DNA of 64,000 bases from Vibrio palustris (GCF_024346995.1 NZ_AP024888.1:868001-932000); one strand, 5' to 3'. Positions 17,512 through 25,883 are shown, counted from the first letter of the stretch. The notes: generated by a model from the letters alone, not told the origin. Numbers and translations are program-made.

Positions 17512-18072
17512 TTACGTATTTTGCCAAATAAACCAGTTTTTGTTGCATTGATGGCATTCAAACTTTGACACTTCATCTAACGACTCTGGCTCTAGGGTAA
17601 AGCCAGAAGACCAAAATGTTTTCCAATCTTCAGGTCCCTTGTGCCAAAATTGATAGGAATCGACTAGCACAATAGATTCATCATATGTCTTGGGGCTACC
17701 TTTAAATTCACAAAGCTCGCCGCAGCATACGACCCAATCTAAACCTTGTAAAAACAGCGGTATTGTTGGCGTAGACCTAATTTTCTCGAGTTGCTCTGCG
17801 GGGTTATTGCAATGCTTTTTAAGGATGGGTTCTATCTCCCATTCCGAAAACAACTTAATTTTTCCGGCTTTTAAGCAACTCTCACAGGCTTCATCTCTTT
17901 CAGAATTTTCCATATCTTCCGGAATATCCTGAAACTGGTATTGTCCTGGCTCTATTAACAAGCCAGTAATCTTATAAATGGGCACTCCTTTTTCTCCACA
18001 AAAAGAGCACTCATCTGAATAGTCACTTTCTTCCAACGCATCATCTGATATTAGCTCGAATATTTTTCCCAT
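17512..18072 (-). CDS. CbrC/UPF0167-family protein (cassette)
   Basis: A 186-residue protein of the CbrC (UPF0167) family. Cysteine pairs CSFCGEKG near residue 19, CESC near 60 and CHQC near 178 look like zinc-binding knuckles. Other family blocks are VCCGELCEFKGSP and the aromatic LVDSYQFWHKG. E. coli CbrC is linked to colicin E2 tolerance under the CreBC system; the molecular activity is unknown. ATG at 18072 has AGGGAAC upstream. The earlier in-frame ATG at 18102 would lie inside attC-8. Confidence 0.82.
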   Translation of the reverse strand: MGKIFELISDDALEESDYSDECSFCGEKGVPIYKITGLLIEPGQYQFQDIPEDMENSERDEACESCLKAGKIKLFSEWEIEPILKKHCNNPAEQLEKIRSTPTIPLFLQGLDWVVCCGELCEFKGSPKTYDESIVLVDSYQFWHKGPEDWKTFWSSGFTLEPESLDEVSKFECHQCNKNWFIWQNT

Positions 18073-18084
18073 TTTCGGTTCCCT

Positions 18085-18147
18085 GAATAACGCCGCCAAC
18101 AATGGCAGACTTGTGCTCGCAACTGATGTTGCTTGGTCTTGTTAAAT
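18085..18147 (-). repeat. attC-8 (63 bp)
   Basis: Bounded by ATAACGCCGCC and CTTGTTAAA on the plus strand; inner arms GCCAACAATGGC-type. Belongs to the cassette now filled by a decayed ISAs1 transposase. Confidence 0.83.
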
Positions 18148-18272
18148 CTTTTTATTCTGGTACTCAATGTACTCTTTTTGCAGATTCAACGGCTTCTACG
18201 TCGGCTTTAGGATGATTAATAACATTGACCAAGATTGCCAGCCAGTCAGGGCGCGAGCGTACTTTGATGAAT

Positions 18273-19109
18273 TTATAATCCAAAGAACACTCGGGCTCGA
18301 TAATCATCGCTCCATCCAGCTTTCTTCAACTTCACTTTCTGGCTTGGTGCTCCACAATCGCATTGCTTCAAAATGTTCATCACGAAGCGTCTAAACAACG
18401 CTATATTTTCTACCGCACCATCTAACGGGATGCCAGAGTTATCCTCTTTAAAAACAACATCTAAAATGGAATGCTGGCTGTTTTCAATTCACCAATGTTG
18501 TCGAATATAGTGCCCTAACAATTTGTGATTCGGAGACAAGGAGCTTATGTAATAAGAGGTATCTACGGTTTCTTTTCCGTTGATTACTCGATGTCGCTCT
18601 ACCGCTATAATGCTACGTACCGTTCTTCGCTACGACCATGATGCTTCTCTTTGATTTCAGTGACGATTTTTTCCTTACCTGCATCAAAGACTGCCTGAAA
18701 TTGCTCCACAACGGCGGCTCTTAACTTAGGCTGATTGTTCTTTACTTGAACGACAACATGCGCCTTTTTCTCAGCGATTTTCTCTAGCGTATCGCGCTGA
18801 CAATGTAGTGCATCAACTGTGATTACACTGTCTTTTACGTTAATAACATCAAGCATTTGGCGTACTACGCTAATCTCGCCATTCTTGTTTTCAGTCGACT
18901 GTTGACTCAGAACGAGACCACGTTCAGTGTCGTAGGCTGTCACCAATTGTAATGCTGTTTTCTTCTCCATAATATTCAATGTCTTGCCAGCCTTCACATC
19001 CAGATGCGATAGCACTGATAACAAGGAAAATCACGTCAATAAGGTCATGCTTTCGATTGATGTCAGATCGAGTATCCTCGACGACTGATAAATGTTCAAT
19101 TATGCTCAA
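18273..19109 (-). pseudogene. Decayed ISAs1-family transposase
   Basis: Fragments of an ISAs1-type DDE transposase are spread over three frames. The N-terminus is MSIIEHLSVVEDTRSDINRK (from 19109). A middle part containing LVLSQQSTENKNGEISVV and ITVDALHCQRDT (second catalytic Asp) is in another frame. A C-terminal part runs VERHRVINGKETVDTSYYIS to YRARVFFGL. At least two frameshifts (near 18950 and 18605) and an in-frame stop at the conserved W-x-IEN position inactivate it. It lies between attC-8 and attC-9, so it replaced or interrupted that cassette's gene. Confidence 0.85.
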
Positions 19110-19206
19110 AATGGCTGTCTAGCTAAGGGGTTGAAGCTATTAGATCATATCTATTAACAAAGTGCGACCCACCCTGCTCTAAACTCTTGCACTTAATCTC
19201 CTAGCC

Positions 19207-19323
19207 TTATAACGCCCTGTTAAGGGGCAAATTGTAGTTGGCTAAAATTGTGAGCGGAGCGAAACAGCCAACTGTTATTTGTCCCAACGAACGAAGAGAG
19301 TGAACTTGAGCAACTTGTTATAA
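19207..19323 (-). repeat. attC-9 (117 bp)
   Basis: Bounded by ATAACGCCC and CTTGTTATAA on the plus strand. Inner inverted arms GTTGGCTAAAATTG and CAGCCAAC. Belongs to the 115-residue unknown cassette. Confidence 0.88.
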
Positions 19324-19328
19324 GCACT

Positions 19329-19676
19329 TTACTCTAAACTCTCTAGATAATTTGACCACAAGTTTACCAAGTGGACATAGATTTCTGTTTTTGAAGTTGG
19401 TTCTCCACTACCTTGAATGGAGCTAACTTCAGCATCAAAGACTATATCCAATACCGCATCAACTTCATCAAATGACAATTCTAAAGCAACAAAGTCAGTT
19501 TGATGACCTCCTTTATGCAAAGATGGCTTCTCAACTTTTTGACTTAATATTGATTTTGCAACCAAAGAAACCTCAGGCATATTTTCTTTACGCAATAAAT
19601 CTAAGGTTTCTCTTAATTCTTCTATGCGAAAAACATTTGGTTGTTCGCAAATACTTTTATATTGCTCAGAATTCAT
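19329..19676 (-). CDS. Uncharacterised cassette protein, 115 residues
   Basis: Acidic 115-residue protein, predicted mostly helical, no membrane segment or cysteine cluster. Visible features are a leading helix (EQYKSICEQPNVFRIEELRE), a central patch KPSLHKGGHQTDFVALELSF and a C-terminal helix ending LWSNYLESLE. I do not recognise the family. It is flanked by attC-9 and attC-10, so it is a normal cassette gene. No strong ribosome binding site precedes the ATG at 19676. Confidence 0.65.
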   Translation of the reverse strand: MNSEQYKSICEQPNVFRIEELRETLDLLRKENMPEVSLVAKSILSQKVEKPSLHKGGHQTDFVALELSFDEVDAVLDIVFDAEVSSIQGSGEPTSKTEIYVHLVNLWSNYLESLE

Positions 19677-19682
19677 TGGTGC

Positions 19683-19758
19683 TTATAACGCCCAAAGCTG
19701 CGGCCGAGCGTAGCGAGGTCCAGCCCCGCAGGGGCGATACTGCCTTTGCTTGTTAGTT
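19683..19758 (-). repeat. attC-10 (76 bp)
   Basis: Bounded by ATAACGCCC and CTTGTTAGTT on the plus strand, with a GC-rich inner stem (CCGCAGGGGC region). Belongs to the acidic 121-residue cassette. Confidence 0.87.
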
Positions 19759-19760
19759 GC

Positions 19761-20126
19761 TTATTGTACATAGCTAAGATTACCGTCAACAAAGCCAACA
19801 GCAAATGCTTTTGCCGCCTTTAGCGTGTGCGTATTTTTTGAACTGGACTGAATATAGTGCTTTGCCATTGCAAGAATATTATCTTGCGCCTTCTCCCATG
19901 AGCTACCGAAGATTGAATTAGAAACGGATATTACTTGGCTTTCAGGAACCCAATCTTCGCTGCATGTCCAATCTTCATCTTCAGGGTCGAACTCACTGGA
20001 ACCAACTATTTCAATATTAAAAGGAGACTCATATATGTTGATATTGAAAGCAACAATTTGAGTGGGAAGATCCTCGTTTAATTGCCTGTCAATCCAATCA
20101 ATAAAATCCTTCTCATTTTGAATCAT
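19761..20126 (-). CDS. Acidic uncharacterised cassette protein
   Basis: About 121 residues, strongly acidic, with EFDPEDEDWTCSEDWVPESQ near residue 47 and an aromatic strand QIVAFNINIYESPFNIEIVG before it. The text resembles small immunity-type proteins found near SUKH genes but I cannot name a family. ATG at 20126 is preferred to 20147 because GAGAGA lies eight bases upstream and the earlier codon falls in the attC core. Soluble; no signal peptide. Confidence 0.65.
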   Translation of the reverse strand: MIQNEKDFIDWIDRQLNEDLPTQIVAFNINIYESPFNIEIVGSSEFDPEDEDWTCSEDWVPESQVISVSNSIFGSSWEKAQDNILAMAKHYIQSSSKNTHTLKAAKAFAVGFVDGNLSYVQ

Positions 20127-20145
20127 GCTCGAATCTCTCTTTGGC

Positions 20146-20241
20146 AACTAACGCTGAGCTCAGTTGCAAAATACATGGCGCTACACTTTGGGAACCAAAA
20201 TTCGTGACAGGTATTTTGTCAATTGCAGCGACTTGTTATAT
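20146..20241 (-). repeat. attC-11 (96 bp)
   Basis: Bounded by ACTAACGC and CTTGTTATAT on the plus strand. Inner arms CAAAATAC and GTATTTTG pair. Belongs to the DUF6508-like cassette, whose stop codon lies in the core. Confidence 0.85.
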
Positions 20242-20577
20242 ATTTATTATTTCTCTTAGCCTTTTAAATACAGGATCCAACATTCGACTTTTCAAAGAAT
20301 TCTCCCATGAACCATCACAAAACCTTTCAGCTCGACTAGCTCCTGTCAGTACTTCTCGAATTTCATCTATATTAGCTTGATCGATATTATTTAAAATATT
20401 AGAAATTTCACTTGGTCGATAAGAAATACCCCAAGGCTCTTGTGTTAACACCAGCATAAAATCGCTTATCTCTTTCGGGTAGCTTGGATAAAAATCTACA
20501 CGTTCAATTTTGTCGACATGATCCAATGCTATTTGATACTGATTCTCTAAATTTTCTAAATCTATTTTTGTTATCAT
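20236..20577 (-). CDS. DUF6508-like cassette protein
   Basis: A 113-residue soluble protein. The C-terminal block GASRAERFCDGSWENSLKSR resembles the conserved ERFxDGxW motif of DUF6508, and the preceding FYPSYPKEISDFMLVL segment fits the same family. No biochemical role is known for DUF6508. The stop codon overlaps the R'' core of attC-11. The family assignment rests on a short motif and is moderate. Confidence 0.6.
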   Translation of the reverse strand: MITKIDLENLENQYQIALDHVDKIERVDFYPSYPKEISDFMLVLTQEPWGISYRPSEISNILNNIDQANIDEIREVLTGASRAERFCDGSWENSLKSRMLDPVFKRLREIINI

Positions 20578-20595
20578 CTAAATTCCAATATGAAT

Positions 20596-20706
20596 GTATA
20601 ACGCCCAGCTAAGGCGCCGGAACGGAGTTGATTGTTTTGTGCGAGCGTAGCGAAAAAGCACAAAACGAGAAACACAGTGGAGATAGGTTTGAGCTGTTTG
20701 TTATAA
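20596..20706 (-). repeat. attC-12 (111 bp)
   Basis: Bounded by ATAACGCCC and TTTGTTATAA on the plus strand, with inner arms TTGTTTTGTGCG and GCACAAAACGA. Belongs to the SMI1/KNR4 cassette. Confidence 0.87.
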
Positions 20707-21102
20707 CTCACTTTTCAATGCCTGCATTAATGTTGTAATATTTTCTGGTAGCTCTTCAACCTCTTGGTGCTGAAATGCTACCAATTCCCAACCATTAGCA
20801 CCTGATATACAGTATGCAAACATATAACCTGAAAAATTATCTGCAACAAATTTATACTCCATTAATTCCCTTGCTGTTTCTTCGTCGAAAATGTCATCCG
20901 CATCCAGAGGATAATTATAAATTTGGAAATCGCAGTCACCAATTGATCCGAAACCAAAGTTTGTTAAGAAACTAGTATATTCTTCAGGCGCCTCTGGCTC
21001 ATACTCGCACAGCTCCAAGAATGCATTACCATTCAGGGTTTCTAGCTTTGACATCGGATATTTATTTAATACCCAATTTATAAATTCGAGATATTCGTTC
21101 AT
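20701..21102 (-). CDS. SMI1/KNR4 (SUKH) family protein (cassette)
   Basis: A 133-residue SUKH-superfamily protein. Diagnostic features are APEEYTSFLTNFGFGSIGD near residues 38-56 and the C-terminal strand region GWELVAFQHQEVEELP. Bacterial SUKH proteins are mostly immunity proteins that neutralise nuclease or deaminase toxins of contact-dependent or polymorphic toxin systems. No toxin gene is adjacent, so it is an orphan cassette-borne candidate immunity gene. Its stop codon overlaps the attC core. Confidence 0.8.
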   Translation of the reverse strand: MNEYLEFINWVLNKYPMSKLETLNGNAFLELCEYEPEAPEEYTSFLTNFGFGSIGDCDFQIYNYPLDADDIFDEETARELMEYKFVADNFSGYMFAYCISGANGWELVAFQHQEVEELPENITTLMQALKSEL

Positions 21103-21108
21103 ATTGAG

Positions 21109-21176
21109 TTATAACGCCCCAATAAGGGGCTAAAAATTGGTTGCTAAAATGTGTAGCGAAGCGAAACCGAGCAAAC
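21109..21176 (-). repeat. attC-13, left half (split by IS3 element)
   Basis: Starts ATAACGCCCC on the plus strand and runs to the IS3-type insertion. The right half with the core CTTTGTTATAA is at 22406-22423; rejoined the site would be about 86 bp. Confidence 0.82.
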
Positions 21177-21206
21177 TGATCTGCTCCAGCGAGACTGGAC
21201 ACTTCA

Positions 21207-22045
<839 letters not shown>

Positions 22046-22059
22046 AAATTCGTAGCAAT

Positions 22060-22371
22060 CTACTTTAGATTTTTCGCGAAGTAGGTGGCGGCCTTTTTTA
22101 CTATATCTAGCTCTTCAGCTTGCTCAGCCAATTGCCTTTTGAGCTTGGCGACTTCAGCGGCTAGATCTTTTTCCCTCTGACTAGTGCTGGTGTCTTTCTT
22201 GGCTGCTTTACGCCAACCATAGATCTGGGATTCGTGTAACGAGAGCTGTCTCGCTGCCGCAGCTACTCCCACTTTCTCTGCTAGCTTCAGGGCTTCTGCT
22301 TTAAATTCAGGAGAATGGATAATACGTTTTTTTTTGCTGTCATGGTTCACCTCGTTAGTGATTGTACTCAC
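22060..22371 (-). CDS. IS3-type transposase orfA
   Basis: A 103-residue helix-turn-helix protein with HSPEFKAEALKLAEKVGVAAAARQLSLHESQIYGWR near residues 19-54, then a leucine-zipper-like helix ending FAKNLK. This is the DNA-binding part of IS3-group transposases. Near its end GCGAAAAATC could support the programmed -1 frameshift into orfB (GAA AAA TCT), giving the fused OrfAB. Because orfB carries a second, unprogrammed frameshift, the full transposase cannot form from this copy. Confidence 0.9.
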   Translation of the reverse strand: MSTITNEVNHDSKKKRIIHSPEFKAEALKLAEKVGVAAAARQLSLHESQIYGWRKAAKKDTSTSQREKDLAAEVAKLKRQLAEQAEELDIVKKAATYFAKNLK

Positions 22372-22405
22372 TTAACTCGGTGTCCAAAACTGCTGGTGCG
22401 GATCA

Positions 22406-22423
22406 TGGAGCCCTTTGTTATAA
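22406..22423 (-). repeat. attC-13, right half
   Basis: CTTTGTTATAA core of the split attC-13, directly next to the stop codon of the 126-residue cassette gene at 22418. Confidence 0.8.
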
Positions 22424-22798
22424 GTTTAGCCACGACTCACCTTCTATTACACCTGATGCATCTCCAGGCTCTTCGTCTTGCCACAATAGGGATTTTTGAA
22501 AATCACCAATTGACTCCCATCTATTACGAACGACTCGATCATCATCGACTTCTACTATTTCAATAAATACTGAACCTAACTTCACGCAAAACAAGTTATG
22601 CCAGTCCCCATAAAATGGAATTAGACAATTCGTCACATCCCATTCCTCTCGCATTTCTAATGCAGATTCAATTTCTTCTATGCTCCAGAAACAAAAGATC
22701 AAAGGCTCAATGCCAGACGATGTTATAATAGAATTAAATATTTTATTTGGGCTTTCAGCTTGATTTATGAAAGTAACCAGCTCTTTGGGTATTCGCAT
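22418..22798 (-). CDS. SUKH-like cassette protein
   Basis: A 126-residue acidic protein. The segment VTNCLIPFYGDWHNLFCVKLGSVFIEIVEVDDDRVV has the strand pattern and aromatic/glycine turn of SMI1/KNR4-type SUKH domains (IPFG...LFCLDL...). It lacks the N-terminal FGFG loop of the clearer SUKH cassette at 20701, so the call is moderate. If correct it is a second candidate immunity protein without a neighbouring toxin. The stop codon overlaps the attC core at the IS3 junction. Confidence 0.6.
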   Translation of the reverse strand: MRIPKELVTFINQAESPNKIFNSIITSSGIEPLIFCFWSIEEIESALEMREEWDVTNCLIPFYGDWHNLFCVKLGSVFIEIVEVDDDRVVRNRWESIGDFQKSLLWQDEEPGDASGVIEGESWLNL

Positions 22799-22808
22799 AA
22801 TTCAGACC

Positions 22809-22865
22809 TTATAACGCCGCAAGAAACGGCGAGTTTACGAGTCCGATTTACTTGCCTTGTTAAGT
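22809..22865 (-). repeat. attC-14 (57 bp)
   Basis: Bounded by ATAACGCCGC and CCTTGTTAAGT on the plus strand. The neighbouring gene at 22835 runs about 31 bases into it. Confidence 0.85.
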
Positions 22866-23449
22866 CGCAACTCGTACTCGGTTAATTTAACGAGGAAATC
22901 ATTAATAAATGATAACTCCCTCTCTTTGCTTGCTAGTAATTTTGCAAAATTGGCCTCAGATCTAATATCTTGGCATTGTTCAATAGAGGCTCCATTCATA
23001 CCGTATAGTATCCCCGAAGGCCATTCATGCACGCAATGTGACAACCAATTCAAAATACTCTGTAAAAGCAATTCTTTACCTTCTTCTACGTTTGGATCAA
23101 TTTCGTAGCATATTCTAAAAAAGTCCATCTCAACATTAGAGCCAAGCTCTTCAAAGATACCTTTGGTTTGATATACATTCTGAATCAGCTTGCCTAGCCA
23201 CAATGTTGAATTGTAGTCTTTGCTTTCAAACCCCTTCTTTAATAGCGGATAAACAAGATCAATAAAAATCTCATACCTAATGCAGCTATGCCTGTTTTTT
23301 TCTAGATTGGGCAAATAATTCCAAACCCAGCTCTTTATTTCATCGTCATTCTCAAATGAATTAACAAATTGTTTTACCGAAGCTGCGGCCGTCTTCTTAA
23401 GCCCCAACTCTAGTTCCAATTCAAATTTTTCGAAGTATTCAATATTCAT
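22835..23449 (-). CDS. Uncharacterised cassette protein, 204 residues
   Basis: A mostly helical, acidic 204-residue protein, start MNIEYFEKFELELELGLKKT. Segments WVWNYLPNLEKNRHSCIRYEIF and NWLSHCVHEWPSGILYGMNG are distinctive, but I do not recognise the family. An earlier in-frame ATG at 23569 lies in the neighbouring gene, beyond attC-15, so it is not used. The stop codon is inside attC-14: the last ten or so residues (LNKASKSDS) are encoded by the recombination site, which is unusual but seen in cassettes. Confidence 0.65.
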   Translation of the reverse strand: MNIEYFEKFELELELGLKKTAAASVKQFVNSFENDDEIKSWVWNYLPNLEKNRHSCIRYEIFIDLVYPLLKKGFESKDYNSTLWLGKLIQNVYQTKGIFEELGSNVEMDFFRICYEIDPNVEEGKELLLQSILNWLSHCVHEWPSGILYGMNGASIEQCQDIRSEANFAKLLASKERELSFINDFLVKLTEYELRLNKASKSDS

Positions 23450-23453
23450 AGAG

Positions 23454-23514
23454 ACTTTACGCCAAGCTAAGCGGCGCAGCTTTGCTGCGTCCTTGCTTGA
23501 GCTCCTTATTAAGC
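23454..23514 (-). repeat. attC-15 (61 bp, degenerate)
   Basis: Plus-strand left end is CTTTACGCC (core GTAAAG instead of GTTA) and right end TTATTAAGC. Both cores deviate from consensus, but GCGGCGCAGC and GCTGCGTCC still pair in between. Probably impaired. Confidence 0.65.
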
Positions 23515-23516
23515 GT

Positions 23517-23873
23517 TTAGTCTCCGATAGTAAGTTGAAATGGGGCATCACCTGAAAATTCGACACCAACTACAGCCTCTGTTTCAGACTCCGTGTCAAA
23601 GTAAATGCTCCACTCGCTATCAGAGTCTATAAACGCATTTGGATTATTAAAAATTTGAGCCTCAAGCTTATATTCTGCTCGAACACTCTTAATATATTGC
23701 AGCGCAACTTCAATTTTACCGGCCCAATCTTTACATACAGCCTGAGCAAGCATTATCTGTTTGTCCGATATGCTCTCAGTTTCGATGCTTAGTATCGCAC
23801 CATCCATTGATTCGGGATTGCTTTCCCAGTAGCCACCTTCATCTTGAAATTTACCGACTTGATCTATTTGCAT
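23517..23873 (-). CDS. Uncharacterised cassette protein, 118 residues
   Basis: A 118-residue acidic protein. Its C-terminal half (SEWSIYFDTESETEAVVGVEFSGDAPFQLTIGD) is a beta-rich block, and the N-terminal half DEGGYWESNPESMDGAILSIE plus a helix resembles small uncharacterised immunity-type domains such as DUF2262/DUF6985, but I cannot assign one. The C-terminus is very close to its attC. Expression would depend on read-through from the right, where an IS110 element now separates it from upstream cassettes. Confidence 0.65.
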   Translation of the reverse strand: MQIDQVGKFQDEGGYWESNPESMDGAILSIETESISDKQIMLAQAVCKDWAGKIEVALQYIKSVRAEYKLEAQIFNNPNAFIDSDSEWSIYFDTESETEAVVGVEFSGDAPFQLTIGD

Positions 23874-23895
23874 GATTTCTCTGATTCGTTTTGAC

Positions 23896-23986
23896 GCTTA
23901 ACGCCGCATTAAGGTGTGAGCGACGCTTGGCTATACTTGAGCGAAGCGAAACTGCCAAGCGTTGGGAATCACTCTTAAATGCTTGT
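23896..23986 (-). repeat. attC-16, left part (split by IS110 element)
   Basis: Begins CTTAACGCCGCATTAAGG on the plus strand, nearly identical to attC-2, and ends AAATGCTTGT at the insertion. The core TTGTTAGTT continues at 25169-25177; rejoined it is about 100 bp. Confidence 0.87.
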
Positions 23987-24016
23987 ATGGATAATGACAA
24001 CTCAAATTAGGGTAAA

Positions 24017-24160
24017 GTGAGACCCAGGCTTTAGCTGCAACTAAAGCTCTCTATGTCGTAGTTCGATTGAACGCTGGCTCCTCTATCGAGAGACCGATAA
24101 CAAACATGAACGCGATATAGAACTCCAAGCACCAAACTCGAATACTCGACTGGGTCTCGA
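24017..24160 (+). ncRNA. Candidate bridge/seek RNA of the IS110 element
   Basis: GAGACCCAG (24019-24027) pairs perfectly with CTGGGTCTC (24150-24158), closing a 140-base domain. Just inside, GCTTTAG and CTAAAGC form a seven-base hairpin (24028-24047). Inside the domain TAACAAAC (24098-24105) is complementary to GTTTGTTA at the right insertion junction and CAAGCA (24126-24131) to TGCTTG at the left junction. IS110 elements are known to encode such guide RNAs in the leader. Guide assignment is inference; short matches could be chance. Confidence 0.6.
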
Positions 24161-24192
24161 ACCCGCATTACGCAAGCAAGAGTTAGCTTATT

Positions 24193-25149
24193 ATGAATAC
24201 AAACACACTTCAAAACATTAATGTCGGTGTCGATACTGGCAAAACAAATCTAGATATCTATATTCGTCCATTAGATATCTTTTTCTCTGTCTCTAATGAT
24301 GATAAAGGAATAAAAGAAGTAATCAGAACCATCAAAAAATATCACCCAGAACGCATCGCCATCGAGGCTACTGGCCGACTTGAAATGCCTTTTATTATCG
24401 CCTGCAACAAAGCCAATTTACCGTTTGTGATTGCCAACCCTATTCACATTAAACGCTTTGCCGGAGCGATTGGACGTAGAGCGAAAACGGATAAACTTGA
24501 TGCTCAATTAATCGCTCATTATAGCGACGCTATCCAGCCTCAACTTACCCAGTTGAAACCAGAAATTATGCAATTAATGAGTAACTTAGTCGCAAGGCGA
24601 CATCAAATATTAACGATGCAAACTATGGAGAAAAACCGTCTACAACAACTTCCTAAAGCACTTCACTCAACCATTAATCCCATTATGACTGCCTTCAAAA
24701 AGCAGATCGAAAAAATCGAAATGCTCATCATGACGCTCATCGAAAAAACACCGGATTATCAGAGCAAAAATATCATTTTACAAAGTGTTCCTGGCATTGG
24801 AAAAGTGAGCGCTGCCGCCATCATTAGCAATGCTCCTGAGCTCGGTTATATCAACAATAAACAAGCCGCTTCTCTAATCGGTGTTGCTCCCATGAATAGA
24901 GAAAGTGGCCGCTACAAAGGTAAACGAATCATCCAAGGTGGACGAGCTCAAGTTCGAACCGTTTTGTATATGGCAATGATGTCCGCTATGCAATCTAACC
25001 CCGTTTTTAAATCCACCTATCAGCGATTGCTGGAGGCAGGAAAACCCAAAAAAGTCGCCATCATCGCCTGCGTTAGAAAGATGGTTGTCATCTTAAATTC
25101 AATGCTAAGAGACGGTATTATGTGGAATGACAATATGGCGAAAAATTAA
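24193..25149 (+). CDS. IS110-family transposase (DEDD recombinase)
   Basis: A 318-residue recombinase. The N-terminal RuvC-like DEDD domain shows NVGVDTGKTNLDIY (Asp14), RIAIEATGRLE, and GRRAKTDKLDAQLIAHY. A coiled segment links to the C-terminal transposase_20 domain with SVPGIGKVSAAAIIS and AASLIGVAPMNRESGRYKGKR, which holds the catalytic Ser region, then GGRAQVRTVLYMAMM. All parts are intact, so it is probably active. It is on the strand opposite to the cassette genes. It directs insertion using a guide RNA in known relatives; attC cores appear to be the target here. Confidence 0.93.
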   Translation: MNTNTLQNINVGVDTGKTNLDIYIRPLDIFFSVSNDDKGIKEVIRTIKKYHPERIAIEATGRLEMPFIIACNKANLPFVIANPIHIKRFAGAIGRRAKTDKLDAQLIAHYSDAIQPQLTQLKPEIMQLMSNLVARRHQILTMQTMEKNRLQQLPKALHSTINPIMTAFKKQIEKIEMLIMTLIEKTPDYQSKNIILQSVPGIGKVSAAAIISNAPELGYINNKQAASLIGVAPMNRESGRYKGKRIIQGGRAQVRTVLYMAMMSAMQSNPVFKSTYQRLLEAGKPKKVAIIACVRKMVVILNSMLRDGIMWNDNMAKN

Positions 25150-25168
25150 CGATTGACGCCATACTCGT

Positions 25169-25177
25169 TTGTTAGTT
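25169..25177 (-). repeat. attC-16, core part
   Basis: TTGTTAGTT immediately right of the IS110 element, one base before the LysE cassette stop codon. Confidence 0.8.
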
Positions 25178-25798
25178 TTATTGTTTCAGCGTTGATGTAA
25201 TTGCTCCCGCGCTGACCAACATACTACCGCTAAACTTATTGAATAACTTTTGCCCTTTCTCGGAAGATACATAGCCACGAATGCGTCCACCAAAATAAGC
25301 GTAAAAACTTACACTGCAAAATGACGCTAAGATAAAAGTCATTGCCAGAATTAGCATTTGCATACCGACATTAGACTTGTCGGGTGAGATAAATAACGGG
25401 AGAAATGCTAAGAAAAATGCCAGCCCTTTGGGGTTTAACGCCGTAACTAAAAATGAATCTCGGTACACTTTCCAAGATTTACCTATCGGATAAATATCTA
25501 CGTCACCCGTAGATACGGGGCTTCGCCATGCTTTAATACCTAAATAAATAAGATATATAGCACCCATCCATTTCATAGTATTAAAAACGAACGACGAAGT
25601 CGAAAGAACAGCACCAACCCCTAGAAGAGAGAATGTCAGCGCCACTATGTCGCCAGAAATAACACCTAAAATCATAGGTACAACAGATTTACGACCATAC
25701 GCTAGACTTTGACCAATAACTAAAAGTACCGTTGGTCCCGGTGACAAAACTAATACCATTGAAGCCAATACAAAAGACATCCATATCTCAATGTCCAT
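25178..25798 (-). CDS. LysE/RhtB-family exporter (cassette)
   Basis: A 206-residue inner-membrane exporter. MDIEIWMSFVLASMVLVLSP is the first segment, followed by GPTVLLVIGQSLAYGRKSVV, the LysE/RhtB signature, and SFLVTALNPKGLAFFLAFLP in the middle. Six hydrophobic segments are predicted. It probably exports an amino acid or related metabolite. ATG at 25798 is chosen because GGAGGAAGT stands directly upstream; an earlier ATG at 25810 is inside that region. Second LysE-type cassette in the array. Confidence 0.88.
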   Translation of the reverse strand: MDIEIWMSFVLASMVLVLSPGPTVLLVIGQSLAYGRKSVVPMILGVISGDIVALTFSLLGVGAVLSTSSFVFNTMKWMGAIYLIYLGIKAWRSPVSTGDVDIYPIGKSWKVYRDSFLVTALNPKGLAFFLAFLPLFISPDKSNVGMQMLILAMTFILASFCSVSFYAYFGGRIRGYVSSEKGQKLFNKFSGSMLVSAGAITSTLKQ

Positions 25799-25812
25799 TA
25801 CTTCCTCCATAA

Positions 25813-25860
25813 AACTAACGCCGCCATCACGCGCTTGTCGCGTGCATGGCCTTGTTAGTT
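25813..25860 (-). repeat. attC-17 (48 bp, very short)
   Basis: AACTAAC at both ends (in inverted sense) with the near-perfect stem GCCATCACGCGC/CGCGTGCATGGC and a four-base loop. Shorter than most described attC sites. Belongs to the phosphotransferase-like cassette. Confidence 0.82.
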
Positions 25861-25883
25861 ATAATATGGGTGTCTTGTTTATT
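25861..25883 (+). repeat. attC-adjacent 23-bp repeat, copy 4
   Basis: Lies between attC-17 and the stop codon of the kinase-like cassette gene, which it includes. Core text GGGTGTCTTGTTTATT is shared with 16741. Confidence 0.75.

Larger units (their letters stand above)
23987..25168 (+). mobile_element. IS110-family element inserted in an attC core
   Basis: About 1.18 kb, lying between ATGCTTGT and TTGTTAGTT of attC-16. There is a 206-base structured leader, one DEDD transposase gene and only about 18 bases after the stop. Ends are not inverted repeats, as usual for the family. Exact ends are uncertain by one to three bases because the target and ends share T residues. A 3' remnant of a relative at 10729 ends at the same attC position. 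Confidence 0.85.

Noticed and set aside
24150..24175. tRNA-like T-arm text (GGGTTCGAGACCC on the minus strand) in the IS110 leader
   Set aside because: Only three base pairs form in the arm, and no acceptor, D or anticodon arms can be drawn. The same bases form the long closing stem of the proposed guide RNA.
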